Made by a program: the position numbers and the translations under genes. Positions 1 through 8,065 of a DNA stretch of 64,000 bases are shown here, piece after piece. The DNA is from JAGQKC01 sp965223675 (lineage in GTDB: Bacteria > Nitrospirota > Nitrospiria > Nitrospirales > UBA8639): NCBI GenBank assembly GCA_965223675.1, contig OZ245013.1, positions 2,790,001-2,854,000 of the forward strand. Reading direction: 5' to 3'. Under the pieces are notes generated by a model. It was not told the origin of the DNA, ran no database searches, and saw only the letters and a program-made list of their open reading frames with translations. The first letter of the stretch is position 1. Each line of letters begins with the position of its first letter.

Positions 1-1
1 C

Positions 2-1312
2 TTTATTTTGGCCGCGACCGGTGCCGCCGTCGGGCTCGGCAATATTTGGAAGTTTCCTTATCTGACGGGCGAAAACGGTGGAAGCGCCTTTGTTTTGGTT
101 TATATGGTCTGCGTCGCCGCTCTCGGAATTCCGTTGATGATGTCAGAGATTTTGCTTGGGCGTCGCGGGCGTTCCACTCCTATCAACTCCATGCGCGCAT
201 TGGCCACAGAAACCAATGCCAGTCCATGGTGGCAGATCATCGGGTGGTCCGGCACGATCGCCGGAGTCTTAATTCTCTCCTATTACAGCGTGATCGGTGG
301 ATGGACATTAGCCTATATCTTTAAGTCAGTCATTGGCACATTCAGCGGCGCGACAGGAGAGATGGCGGCCTCCACGTTTTCAGAGTTTGTGGGCAGTCCA
401 GGAACACTGTTCCTTTGGCATACCATCTTCATGATCATTACCATGGGGATCGTGGCGGGCGGTGTGCAGGGTGGGCTCGAAAAAGCGGTGCAGTATCTCA
501 TGCCCACACTGTTTGTCTTGCTCCTCGTCATGGTGGGCTACAGCATGACCACAGGATTTTTTGGGGAAGGCCTAGCATTTCTGTTTACGCCTGATTTCAG
601 CAAGCTCACAGGAGCGAGTATGCTTACGGCCATGGGGCAGGCTTTTTTTAGTCTTAGCCTCGGCATGGGCACGATCATGATCTATGGATCCTACGTTCCC
701 AAAGGCACGTCCATCTCCAGCACATCAGTCGCTATTGCGTTGGCTGATACTGGCGTCGCTCTTCTCGCCGGCATGGCGATTTTTCCGATTGTCTTTGCCA
801 ACAGCATGGAACCCGGCTCTGGCCCCGGTCTGATATTTCAGACGCTTCCCGTGGCCTTTGGAAACATGACTGGAGGCATTGCATTTGGCTCATTGTTTTT
901 CATTCTGCTCTTAGTCGCAGCCTGGACCTCTTCGATTTCTCTCATCGAACCCATGGTCACCTGGATGATTGAAACCTACGGCATGTCGCGCATCAGCGCC
1001 TCACTGTGGTCAGGGCTCACGACCTGGCTACTCGGATTGGGCACGGTCTTTTCCTTCAATATTTGGGAACATTCAAAGGTCTTTGGACTCAATTTTTTCG
1101 AGCTGCTTGATTTCCTTACCTCAAACATTATGCTCCCACTTGGAGGCATATTGATCGCTGTCTTCGCCGGCTGGCTCATGAACGTCGAACTCACCAAATC
1201 CGAACTCAACATACAAAACCCCACTACCTTCCTCATTTGGCAAGCCCTTGTGCGCTACATCGCTCCCGTTGCCGTGTTTATCGTTTTGCTTAAATCTGTT
1301 GGCGTACTCTAA
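2..1312 (+). CDS. Neurotransmitter:sodium symporter (NSS) family transporter, 5' end outside the window
   Basis: Sodium-coupled transporter of the NSS (LeuT-like) family, probably importing an amino acid or related compound; the substrate cannot be read from sequence. The frame is open to the window edge, and the first visible residues (FILAATGAAVGLGNIWKFPY) are the TM1 signature with the unwound GNIWKFPY segment. About 436 residues are seen, so only roughly 10-20 N-terminal residues are missing. The rest is a chain of hydrophobic segments ending just after the last helix. The TTG at position 8 is not the true start because the family has residues before it. An intergenic palindromic repeat follows directly after the stop. 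Confidence 0.9.
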   Translation, partial: FILAATGAAVGLGNIWKFPYLTGENGGSAFVLVYMVCVAALGIPLMMSEILLGRRGRSTPINSMRALATETNASPWWQIIGWSGTIAGVLILSYYSVIGGWTLAYIFKSVIGTFSGATGEMAASTFSEFVGSPGTLFLWHTIFMIITMGIVAGGVQGGLEKAVQYLMPTLFVLLLVMVGYSMTTGFFGEGLAFLFTPDFSKLTGASMLTAMGQAFFSLSLGMGTIMIYGSYVPKGTSISSTSVAIALADTGVALLAGMAIFPIVFANSMEPGSGPGLIFQTLPVAFGNMTGGIAFGSLFFILLLVAAWTSSISLIEPMVTWMIETYGMSRISASLWSGLTTWLLGLGTVFSFNIWEHSKVFGLNFFELLDFLTSNIMLPLGGILIAVFAGWLMNVELTKSELNIQNPTTFLIWQALVRYIAPVAVFIVLLKSVGVL

Positions 1313-1415
1313 GAAGCGTATTTTGTCGCTCGTGAAGCGTATTTAGCGAAAACGGTAAAAACATTTCTTGCGAACGAAGAGATAGGAGCGACGCTTCACG
1401 TCACTTCGCGTGAGG
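1313..1415. repeat. Intergenic palindromic repeat, family A, copy 1
   Basis: The DNA right after the transporter stop carries GAAGCGTATTTTGTCGCTCG and, about 60 bases on, the partly inverted counterpart GAGCGACGCTTCACG. Related words (GCGTATTTCGT, CGTTCGTGAAGCGT, ACGCTTTACGAACGAC) recur in gaps at 10450-10505, 39650-39770 and 40560-40632. The copies are imperfect, lie between genes and can fold back on themselves. This looks like a REP/BIME-type dispersed element rather than coding DNA. Confidence 0.6.
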
Positions 1416-1469
1416 GTATAGCAGATAAGAAGAAGAGCAACTTGATTAAAAAAGCGGGGCAATGCAAGC

Positions 1470-1904
1470 TTACTCAAAAGGATTGCGAACATCTAACCAG
1501 GAAAACTTTCGGAAGTCAGTATCGACAGTGTACAGCTTCCTGACATCATGCTGTCGGAGAAGGGCGACCAGATAAGCATCTGGCACCAAATTTCCACGCA
1601 CCGGTATCTCACCTATTACTTCCCGATAGACCTCCAGAAAACCATCGCCTTCTGACAACGACCTGATATGAGGCAGGTTGAGCAATGTGTCGATATTTTT
1701 GAGCACCTCATGAGGTGTAAGAGGATGAGTAAAAATCCGTGGATGGGTCGCGATACGCAGATACGACATCAAAGTAGGCCATGCGAGATAACAGAGTTCT
1801 GCATCCGAAGCACATTGCTCGAGAAAGAGAGTGGCTTTGGAATGAAGGGGACTGGATCGATCCGATGCGTAGAGAAGGATATTAACGTCGAGAGAAAAAC
1901 TCAC
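1470..1904 (-). CDS. vapC: PIN-domain ribonuclease toxin, VapC-like
   Basis: Probable toxin of a VapBC-type toxin-antitoxin pair; PIN domains are Mg-dependent ribonucleases. The 144-residue protein has the conserved N-terminal acid (LDVN, D6), a central YLRIATHPRIF segment typical of one VapC subgroup, PDAYL near residue 110 and the C-terminal TVDTDFRKF acids. Length matches the family. The start overlaps the stop of the upstream small gene by four bases (ATGA), so the two are co-translated. Function is inferred from family and pairing; the RNA target is unknown. Confidence 0.85.
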   Translation of the reverse strand: MSFSLDVNILLYASDRSSPLHSKATLFLEQCASDAELCYLAWPTLMSYLRIATHPRIFTHPLTPHEVLKNIDTLLNLPHIRSLSEGDGFLEVYREVIGEIPVRGNLVPDAYLVALLRQHDVRKLYTVDTDFRKFSWLDVRNPFE

Positions 1905-2140
1905 GGTGTGTCTTCATCAAGAGCAGCATAGACTGCGTCTTTATCCGCAAGGTTCACGCGCGCTTGCATGGGTTGAGACACCCAATTGAGAGACGAAGCT
2001 TGTTTCGGTTGCTTGCGAAAATCCAATGCCTCTGCCAGCAATTGAGAGACTAACTGACCTAATGAACGGTGCTCCTTTTTCTGAAGCTTTTTCAGCTCAT
2101 TAAGAATTGGGGTATCAATATCAACAGTCGTCCTTGCCAT
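1901..2140 (-). CDS. vapB: Small antitoxin partner of the PIN toxin, VapB-like
   Basis: A 79-residue protein starting MARTTVDIDTPILNELKK, an N-terminal strand and helices like ribbon-helix-helix DNA-binding antitoxins (the TVDID strand followed by a helix with SLGQLVSQLLAEAL). The C-terminal half is polar and acidic (LADKDAVYAALDEDTP) and would be the toxin-binding tail. It is first in the pair and overlaps the toxin by four bases. By analogy it neutralises the PIN nuclease and represses its own promoter; no operator was identified. Confidence 0.8.
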   Translation of the reverse strand: MARTTVDIDTPILNELKKLQKKEHRSLGQLVSQLLAEALDFRKQPKQASSLNWVSQPMQARVNLADKDAVYAALDEDTP

Positions 2141-2443
2141 GATGTTTTGATGTTACTATTTAAATCATCTGATGTCAATTAAAGCTTCTTTCTCCGATCT
2201 TTGCTAAATCCAATCGTCGATTACCTGCCAACTGCCGTATCGAAGATGACCAAGATGAAGTCTACCGAAGGTCTGAACTCGACACTCTCTACGACTCAAG
2301 TCACAAAAAATGTTGTCGGATAATCGGATAATATGTTGTGACATCTAATTATGTACATATATAGAAAAAATGTAGATGTAGGGAAATTATGGCATTAAAC
2401 ATTAGAAATCCAGAGGCGGAAAAACTAGCGGGGGGGGGGGGAT
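2141..2443. other. Gene-free stretch with a 12-base poly-G run
   Basis: About 300 bases upstream of the VapBC pair with no convincing reading frame. It is AT-rich apart from a run of 12 G at 2430-2441, just outside the inverted-repeat element that begins at 2444. The pair's promoter should lie near 2141-2200, but no clear -35/-10 is claimed. The antisense frame across 2349-2543 is low in complexity and lacks a ribosome site. Confidence 0.5.
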
Positions 2444-2635
2444 AAAGGGGTCGGGAGTCTTTGCATACACTCAGCACCCGCACAGACCTACCCCGTACTG
2501 AAGGGCACCGCGATTGATGTCCATGCCCTACTCTACTAGCCACCGTCTCCCTTAAATGTCGCCCGTCGTGACAATTAAGAAGTATGTACGGCTCTTATGT
2601 TATTGAGCGCTTTAATATAGACTCCCGACCCCTAT
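2444..2635. repeat. Small element bounded by near-perfect 17-base inverted repeats
   Basis: The left end AAAGGGGTCGGGAGTCT (2444-2460) is mirrored by AGACTCCCGACCCCTAT (2619-2635) with one mismatch. About 160 bases lie between and contain no gene. A GGGGTCGGGAGTC palindrome is the kind of end seen in REP-like or MITE-like elements mobilised in trans by IS200/RAYT-type transposases; that link is from general knowledge and no transposase is present here. The right end directly abuts the open frame of the gene remnant that follows, so insertion may have cut that gene. Confidence 0.55.
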
Positions 2636-2986
2636 TTCTTCTTGAGTTCGTTAGTCAACGAGGTTTACGAACGACAAACAGGTAAACGACTCACTGATCC
2701 TGAGTTTGAGTTATTAGTGAGTGAATCAGTCTGGGGTTTATATTTTCTTGCATACGCATATGCACTTCATCAACGCGGAATACAGGGGCAATGTCACTCG
2801 GCAAATCGAAATGCTGGGGCAATCGATCTTTCACAGGCCGTGTATCTCTCACTTTGCGATCGATATGTAACGAATGACAAAGCACAGTACCGAGGATTAC
2901 GCCTCTTAAATGTCATAAACAACAAGCGCCGTACACAAGTAATGCGATATGAAACGTTTCGTAGTTGCCTATTGGTGCTGGTTTAG
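2621..2986 (+). pseudogene. Truncated remnant of an unidentified protein, possibly PIN-like
   Basis: An open frame begins inside the right end of the inverted-repeat element (an in-frame TAG is at 2618) and runs to 2986. It has no good start codon or ribosome site. The peptide reads like an interior piece of a folded protein: SSLVNEVYERQTGKRL, then DLSQAVYLSLCDRYVTND followed by a basic stretch. The LCDRYVTND segment resembles the last acidic motif of PIN-like nucleases, but this is weak. I do not identify the parent gene and infer that its 5' part was lost. Confidence 0.4.
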
Positions 2987-3173
2987 ATTTAGTGCTCGTA
3001 CCCATTTGGCTAGGAAAGCCGCTAGCTCTGACCGGAAACTCAATTGTTCGCTTACAGTGTGTATAAATTATGTTGACTTCTTTTTTCATCGAGCCGTGGT
3101 CCTCATTTCTCTCGCTCACTTGACCACCACACCGCAATTTGCTAATTAGTAACAATTCCTAAAAGAGAATTAT

Positions 3174-3605
3174 GTGAAAATTTCTACAGAAACCATTCGA
3201 CAGCGATTTAAAGATCAGGGTCTAAAGAGTACGCCGCAACGCACGGCTATTTATAAGGCGTTGGTAGAAACTGCCAGTCATCCTACAGCCGAAGATCTGT
3301 ACGAGCAGGTTTCACTAGCCTATCCAATGATTTCGCAGAATACGGTCTATTACACCCTAGGTGTATTACAGCAGGCTGGCCTAATCCGCGAAGTGAATGT
3401 GGGACACGATCGTGCGCGGTATGATGGGAATCTCTCTCCACATCATCATCTCATTTGTATGGGTTGCAAGTCGATCATCGATGTGACGGATAAAAAATTA
3501 AATGATATTTCGTTTCCAGCCGGGCTGCCGGCTGGTTTTAAGATCACGGATTATCAAGTTGAATTTCGAGGATATTGCAAGGCATGTCGTTCGAAAACAG
3601 CCTGA
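3174..3605 (+). CDS. perR: Fur-family peroxide-type regulator, PerR-like
   Basis: Metal-dependent transcription repressor of the Fur superfamily, best matched to PerR. The 143-residue protein has the N-terminal winged helix (LKSTPQRTAIYKAL) and the C-terminal dimer domain with structural zinc pairs C95-x2-C98 and C135-x2-C138. The residues used by PerR to bind Fe/Mn all have counterparts: H36, D84, H90, H92 and D103; an Asp at the 103 position is typical of PerR rather than Fur. The start is GTG at 3174. It lies just upstream of rubrerythrin, a classic PerR target, so control of that cluster by peroxide is a reasonable inference. Confidence 0.85.
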   Translation: MKISTETIRQRFKDQGLKSTPQRTAIYKALVETASHPTAEDLYEQVSLAYPMISQNTVYYTLGVLQQAGLIREVNVGHDRARYDGNLSPHHHLICMGCKSIIDVTDKKLNDISFPAGLPAGFKITDYQVEFRGYCKACRSKTA

Positions 3606-3784
3606 GTCCTAATCATACGAAGGCTACTAATACACCACTGGATAAAATAACAACCTATCTGAGTGTGAGCCTTGCAAACGATGATCATGATGGCATCTAC
3701 TGCCAACCATGGTCGTATAATTCATTGCCAAGCAACAGTCATCTATGTTGGTTGGCGCATTAGTAGTCATTAAAGGAGGACAGT

Positions 3785-4210
3785 ATGGGTAAAGGTCTGA
3801 ATGGAACTAAGAGTCACGAAAATCTGAAAGCCGCGTTTGCTGGTGAATCACAAGCGAATCGCCGATATCTCTATTTTGCACGACGTGCGGACATTGAAGG
3901 TTATACGGATGTAGGAGGACTTTTTCGCGACACCTCTGAAGCAGAAACTGGTCATGCCTTTGGGCATTTGGACTTCTTAAAAGAAGTTGGCGATCCTGCG
4001 ACTGGCGTGCCTATTGGCAACACCGAAGCTAACCTCAAGGCCGCGATTGAAGGCGAAACCTACGAATACACTCAGATGTATCCGGGGATGGCGAAGACTG
4101 CACGCGAAGAAGGCTTTGATGAGCTCGCGGAATGGTTTGAAACCTTAGCGAAAGCTGAAAAGTCTCACGCCAATCGCTTCACTAAAGGGTTAGAGTCTCT
4201 TTCTCTGTAG
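3785..4210 (+). CDS. Rubrerythrin-family di-iron protein without rubredoxin domain
   Basis: Ferritin-like di-iron protein that would reduce hydrogen peroxide in the cytoplasm. The 141 residues form a four-helix bundle with the ligand pattern E21, E54-x2-H57, E91/E94 and E125-x2-H128. The usual C-terminal rubredoxin domain (CxxC pairs) is absent, as in sulerythrin-like short forms, so electrons must come from another protein; the Fe-S protein encoded next is a candidate. A strong ribosome site (AAAGGAGG) lies before the ATG. A Rho-independent terminator follows at 4235. Confidence 0.88.
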   Translation: MGKGLNGTKSHENLKAAFAGESQANRRYLYFARRADIEGYTDVGGLFRDTSEAETGHAFGHLDFLKEVGDPATGVPIGNTEANLKAAIEGETYEYTQMYPGMAKTAREEGFDELAEWFETLAKAEKSHANRFTKGLESLSL

Positions 4211-4234
4211 GGAAACTGGTATGTTTTGTCTTCA

Positions 4235-4268
4235 CCCCAGACAGGAGTCTGTGTCCCTGTCTGGGGTT
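4235..4268 (+). terminator. Rho-independent terminator after rubrerythrin
   Basis: CCCCAGACAGG and CCTGTCTGGGG form an 11-bp stem with a short loop, followed by TTTT. It separates most rubrerythrin transcripts from the downstream Fe-S gene, although read-through is possible. Confidence 0.8.
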
Positions 4269-4312
4269 TTCATTGCATACGCTCTCGTTGAATTGCAAGA
4301 ACTGAGGCACAT

Positions 4313-5596
4313 GTGAAAGGCTTTGAACTGATCACGCCAGGCTGGGATCGCCCACAACTTGAGACGGAAACGTTGCGGGTGTTTGACATCTGTGACGGCT
4401 GTCGGCGGTGCTTTAACCTCTGCCCGTCATTCAACACACTCATTGATCGGATCGATGACTATGACAATGACGTCAACAAGTTTAAGGCACAAGATTTCGA
4501 ACAGGTTGAGCAAGAATGCTACTACTGTAAACTCTGCTTCAACCACTGCCCATATTCTCCGCCTCATAAGTATGAAATTGACTTTCCTCGCTTGATGGCC
4601 GCGTGGAAGAAGCAACGAGTTTCGGAGAAGGGTGCGACGTGGCGTGACCGCTTGCTGGTTCAGACTGATTTTATTGGAAAGATAGGGACACTGACAGCTC
4701 CCCTCACTAACTGGGCGCTTCGCACGCCCTGGGTTCGCAACCTGATGGAACGCGTGATGGGGGTCCATCGAGATCGTCAGATTCTTCCCTTTCAGAAGGA
4801 ATCTTTTCCTTCCTGGTGGACGAAGCGAAATTCATCATCGGTTAAATCGCCAGCTAAGAAAAAAGTCGCTTTATTTCCGAGCTGCATGGTGAATCATCAG
4901 GCGACGGATATTGGAAAAGCCACGGTGCAGGTCTTGGAGAAGAATAGTATTGAGGTCGCAACACCTGAAGGTCAACAATGTTGTGGAATGCCTTTGTTCG
5001 ATCTTGGCGATACGGACAAGATGATTGAAACCGCCAAGGCCAACTACGAGACGTTTCAACCCTACCTGGAGTCTGGCCATGACATTATCGTGCCGACCGC
5101 GAGCTGTAGCCTCATGTTGAAGCGTGAATATCCCTATCTTATACCTGATGATGAGCGGATCAAGAATATGTCTGAACGGACCTTTGATGTATGTGAATAT
5201 CTGATGAAGCTGAAGAAGGAAGGGAATCTCTCTGTCGAGTTCTCACAAAATCCTGGGCGCGTGGCCTATCAGATTCCGTGTCATCTGCGCGATCAAAATA
5301 TTGGCTTTAAATCTAAAGAACTGATGGAACTCACCGGCGCAAAGGTTCAGCTGATCGAGAAATGCTCCGGCCATGACGGGACATGGGGAGCCAAGGTCGA
5401 GTTTTTTGACCTATCGATGAAAATCGCCAAGAAGGCTGTGAGAGAAGTGGAGGAAGATTTAGTTGATGTCGTCGCCTCCGATTGCCCGCTGTCTGCTCTT
5501 CAGCTCGATCAAGTGCGAGGCATTTCACAAGATTCCAATAAGACCGCTCGGCACCCTATCCAAATCATTCGAGACTCCTATGGGCTTTCTTCATGA
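4313..5596 (+). CDS. GlpC/HdrD-like iron-sulfur oxidoreductase subunit with two cysteine-rich (CCG) domains
   Basis: A 427-residue electron-transfer protein related to GlpC and heterodisulfide reductase subunits. The N-terminus has two [4Fe-4S] motifs, C27-x2-C30-x2-C33-x3-C37 and C69-x2-C72-x2-C75-x3-C79. Two cysteine-rich domains follow: C191, C223-C224 (QQCCGMPLFD) and C265, then C323, C351 and C391. In the second domain the expected CCG is CSG (C351-S352), one cysteine short. The start is GTG. It lies between rubrerythrin and a DUF3501 gene, an arrangement known in other bacteria, and overlaps the latter by four bases. I infer that it feeds electrons to rubrerythrin; it is not glycerol-3-phosphate dehydrogenase here, as no GlpA/B is near. 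Confidence 0.82.
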   Translation: MKGFELITPGWDRPQLETETLRVFDICDGCRRCFNLCPSFNTLIDRIDDYDNDVNKFKAQDFEQVEQECYYCKLCFNHCPYSPPHKYEIDFPRLMAAWKKQRVSEKGATWRDRLLVQTDFIGKIGTLTAPLTNWALRTPWVRNLMERVMGVHRDRQILPFQKESFPSWWTKRNSSSVKSPAKKKVALFPSCMVNHQATDIGKATVQVLEKNSIEVATPEGQQCCGMPLFDLGDTDKMIETAKANYETFQPYLESGHDIIVPTASCSLMLKREYPYLIPDDERIKNMSERTFDVCEYLMKLKKEGNLSVEFSQNPGRVAYQIPCHLRDQNIGFKSKELMELTGAKVQLIEKCSGHDGTWGAKVEFFDLSMKIAKKAVREVEEDLVDVVASDCPLSALQLDQVRGISQDSNKTARHPIQIIRDSYGLSS

Positions 5597-6174
5597 ACAA
5601 AGTGACCAGCCAGGATCTTCTGTCCCACGCTGAATACGAAGCGCAACGTTCGTCCATTCGCCAACAGGTCATTGCTCTGAAGAAACGTCGACGCGTTGCT
5701 GTTGGTGACCTTGTCACATTGATCTTTGAAAATCGAGAGACCATCTTGTTTCAAATTCAAGAAATGGTCAGGACTGAACGCATTTTTGACGAAGCCAAAA
5801 TCCAAGAAGAGATTGATGTCTACAATGCCCTCCTGCCTGAGGCCGAAGAATTGAGCGCCACGCTGTTTATTGAAATCACGGATTCAGAGCGAATTCAAGA
5901 ACTCTTGGATTCCTTTCAAGAGATTGATCGTTCGGATACTCTGGCTATTCGAATCGGAGATCAAACCGTTTTTGCTGAGTTTGAGGCTGGCCACAGCAAA
6001 GAAGACAAAATCAGCGCCGTGCACTTTGTCCGGTTTAAGACGAACGCCGCATTTCGTCAATTATTAGCGAATGTCGACCTCTCAGCCTCTCTCACTATCA
6101 CGCATCCCCACTATCAAGCGAAGGTACCCGTTTCCAAAGAAATGCGCGAAGAGTGGTTGAAAGATCTCAAATAA
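5593..6174 (+). CDS. DUF3501 family protein
   Basis: A 193-residue cytoplasmic protein of the DUF3501 family, recognised by the RRVAVGDLVTLIFENRETI segment, FQIQEMVRTERIFDE, and YNALLPEAEELSATLFIEI. Its biochemical role is not established. It starts with an ATGA overlap on the Fe-S gene, so the two are translationally coupled. The recurring genomic trio with rubrerythrin and the GlpC-like protein suggests a shared task in peroxide reduction. Confidence 0.8.
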   Translation: MNKVTSQDLLSHAEYEAQRSSIRQQVIALKKRRRVAVGDLVTLIFENRETILFQIQEMVRTERIFDEAKIQEEIDVYNALLPEAEELSATLFIEITDSERIQELLDSFQEIDRSDTLAIRIGDQTVFAEFEAGHSKEDKISAVHFVRFKTNAAFRQLLANVDLSASLTITHPHYQAKVPVSKEMREEWLKDLK

Positions 6175-6346
6175 TGGTTATCTCGTTAATACACGCGTGG
6201 GAATGACCGAGAATGTCTCCTAGAATCAACGGCTTAGCATTCGCTGTTCAATTGACAACCTGATGCCTGATTGCTAAGATGAAAGACTCAGATCAACGTA
6301 GATTTTCCTTTTAGTTTCATTAACTTATAGAAGTGGAGGCCGAGAT

Positions 6347-6667
6347 ATGGTAACCATAACCGAGATAGCTGAACAAAAGATTAAAGAGATGATAAAGGAA
6401 GAAGAAAGCGCGGTTGGGCTTCGGATTTACGTCAAAGGCGGCGGATGCAGCGGCTACCAATACGGCATGTCCTTTGAGGACAAGATCGGCGATGACGACA
6501 CCATGATCGAAAAAGGCGATGTGAAGGTCATCGTGGATTCGCAGAGTGCTCCGCTTCTGAGTGGTGCCGAAGTGGACTATGTCGACAGCCTACAAGGGTC
6601 AGGGTTCGCGATTAAGAATCCGCAAGCCAAGAGCACCTGCGGCTGCGGCAGCTCCTTCTCAACCTGA
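6347..6667 (+). CDS. erpA: A-type iron-sulfur carrier, ErpA/IscA-like
   Basis: A 106-residue A-type carrier that delivers Fe-S clusters to apo-proteins. The three cluster cysteines are present: C34 (GGGCSGYQYG) and C98/C100 (TCGCGSSF). It stands alone, with its own ribosome site (GTGGAGG) and a terminator directly after it. A second, longer A-type protein is encoded in the ISC operon at 16813, so this one may be the ErpA-like terminal carrier; the ErpA versus IscA assignment is uncertain. Confidence 0.85.
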   Translation: MVTITEIAEQKIKEMIKEEESAVGLRIYVKGGGCSGYQYGMSFEDKIGDDDTMIEKGDVKVIVDSQSAPLLSGAEVDYVDSLQGSGFAIKNPQAKSTCGCGSSFST

Positions 6668-6687
6668 TCAAGTCTTCTATAAACACT

Positions 6688-6725
6688 AAAAGGGGCTTGG
6701 GCGTCAGTCGCCCAGCCCCTTTTTC
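6688..6725 (+). terminator. Rho-independent terminator after erpA-like gene
   Basis: AAAAGGGGCTTGGGCG, a TCAGT loop and CGCCCAGCCCCTTTTT give a 13-bp stem with a T-run. Confidence 0.85.
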
Positions 6726-6729
6726 ATTT

Positions 6730-6940
6730 GAAATGTTGAAAAAGCCCGCCAACTGCGTTCTCGTTGCTCAAAGGTCTCAACATACTCCGAGGTGTCCTTG
6801 GGCACGATGGTTCACTAAAATTTGGTAATTGAATATCATTCATTACTATGATCATTCTAACTTCTGATGTTTCGATTACAGGTGCCCAAGTCTCGCTGCC
6901 TGCGGCCTTGTTGAACGAAACTTTTTGAACATTCTCATTT
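6730..6940. repeat. Intergenic repeat, family B, degenerate long copy
   Basis: The left end GAAATGTTGAAAAAGCCCGCC and the right end CTTTTTGAACATTCTCATTTC are inverted relative to each other and match the ends of the compact family B copy at 17676-17794. The inner CAACTGCGTTCTCGTTGCTC and CTGCCTGCGGCCTTG segments also match. About 100 extra AT-rich bases (from about 6805 to 6880) separate the halves, so this copy has an insertion or is an ancestral longer form. No gene is seen inside. Confidence 0.6.
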
Positions 6941-6953
6941 CAGAATTTCAAAT

Positions 6954-7754
6954 ATGTCTAAAGCGACTCTAACTAAACGAACTGAATTCTGCTCTTCCCA
7001 CCGGTATCACAATCCCGACTGGGATGACGCCAAAAATAAAGCCGTGTTTGGACCGTGCAATAATAAAAATACGCATGGGCATAACTACATGCTGGAAGTC
7101 ACGCTCTGTGGTCCGATTGACTCTGTAAACGGTATGATCATTAATTTGTATGATCTGAAGATCTACCTGTGGGATGTCTTAAAAGAATTCGATCATAAAA
7201 ACTTGAATCTCGACACGCCGTATTTCGAAAAGCGGATCCCAACAACCGAAAACCTTGCGGTCACCTTATGGGAACGACTGGAAGAACATCCGCACATGCC
7301 TCCCCTCGACCGCATACGTCTCTACGAAGACCATACCCTGTTCGCCGATGTGACAGATGAACTTCTAAAAAAATTGAACGGGTCATCCACAAGCCCGCAT
7401 GCCGAGGTTACGAGACGCTATCAATTCTCCGCGGCACACAACCTCCCAAACGGACAAACCACTGGACACAATTACACAGTGGACGTGACTGTCACCGGCC
7501 CCATTGCGGCAGACACCGGCCAAGTGGTGAACCTTGAAACCTTAGATCAGCTCATAGAGAAAAAAGTCTTGACTCGATTCGATGGCAAGAACCTTTCTGA
7601 GGATCAAGCTTTTTCAGATGTTCAGGTCACTGAAGGAAACCTTGCGCAGGAGGCTTGGAAATGCGTTGAAAAGGACATGACGTCTTGGAATGGAACCCTT
7701 TCGCAGATCACCGTCAGTGAAGGACCGGATACGCAGGCGGCGTTTCGCAGCTGA
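6954..7754 (+). CDS. Tandem 6-pyruvoyl-tetrahydropterin synthase (PTPS/QueD) domain protein
   Basis: A 266-residue protein made of two PTPS-fold units. Domain 1 (about 1-140) has the zinc ligands H16, H41 and H43 and the catalytic cysteine loop GPCNNKNTHGHNY (C35), which resembles PTPS of the eukaryotic type, plus FDHKNLNLD and TTEN. Domain 2 (about 148-266) keeps FSAAHNLPNG, GHNYTVDVTV and VTEGN but has no cysteine and a shortened loop, so it is probably non-catalytic or acts on another substrate. The reaction would be pterin or preQ0-pathway chemistry; which one cannot be told. It is flanked by repeat family B and has no operon partners. Confidence 0.78.
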   Translation: MSKATLTKRTEFCSSHRYHNPDWDDAKNKAVFGPCNNKNTHGHNYMLEVTLCGPIDSVNGMIINLYDLKIYLWDVLKEFDHKNLNLDTPYFEKRIPTTENLAVTLWERLEEHPHMPPLDRIRLYEDHTLFADVTDELLKKLNGSSTSPHAEVTRRYQFSAAHNLPNGQTTGHNYTVDVTVTGPIAADTGQVVNLETLDQLIEKKVLTRFDGKNLSEDQAFSDVQVTEGNLAQEAWKCVEKDMTSWNGTLSQITVSEGPDTQAAFRS

Positions 7755-7792
7755 AAACTTTCACGCTTCAGAATACTTTTTCTCCATAGCCA

Positions 7793-8061
7793 ATGCCTGA
7801 GATCGCTTGTTTCTTTGGGATTACATTCGTATGTTTGCCGAACCAAGTGGCCCTCACCATCGACCACATTTTCATGCCTACTATCAGGATCAAGTTGGAA
7901 TTTACGCTGTAGACAAAATTGAAAAAATTGCCGTGGGTTTACCTCCCCGACAAGAGCGTTTAGCCTTTGCGTGGGCAGAAATTCATCAAGAAGAGCTACT
8001 AAAGAATTGGCATACCTTGCAGGAGGGTCGTCCACCTAATAAGATTAATCCATTGAGGTAA
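7793..8061 (+). pseudogene. DUF4160 family protein, frameshifted near its N-terminus
   Basis: DUF4160 proteins usually begin MPE..RFFGI..RMF. Here MPEIACFFGI is read from the ATG at 7793, while the continuation YIRMFAEPSG...RPHFHAYYQ lies one frame over (the frame open from 7807). One missing base near 7822 explains the break. The rest of the domain (PPRQERLAFAWAEIHQEELLKNW) is intact. Translation could restart at the ATG at 7831, giving a short form. It is paired with a DUF2442 gene five bases downstream, the usual two-gene module. It may be a true mutation or an assembly error. Confidence 0.7.
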
Positions 8062-8065
8062 ACTG

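Noticed and set aside
2349..2543. Minus-strand frame across the poly-G run
   Set aside because: Low-complexity, proline/serine-rich peptide, no ribosome site, crosses the inverted-repeat end.
4313..5596. Calling the Fe-S gene glpC of glycerol-3-phosphate metabolism
   Set aside because: No glpA or glpB nearby; the neighbours are rubrerythrin and DUF3501.
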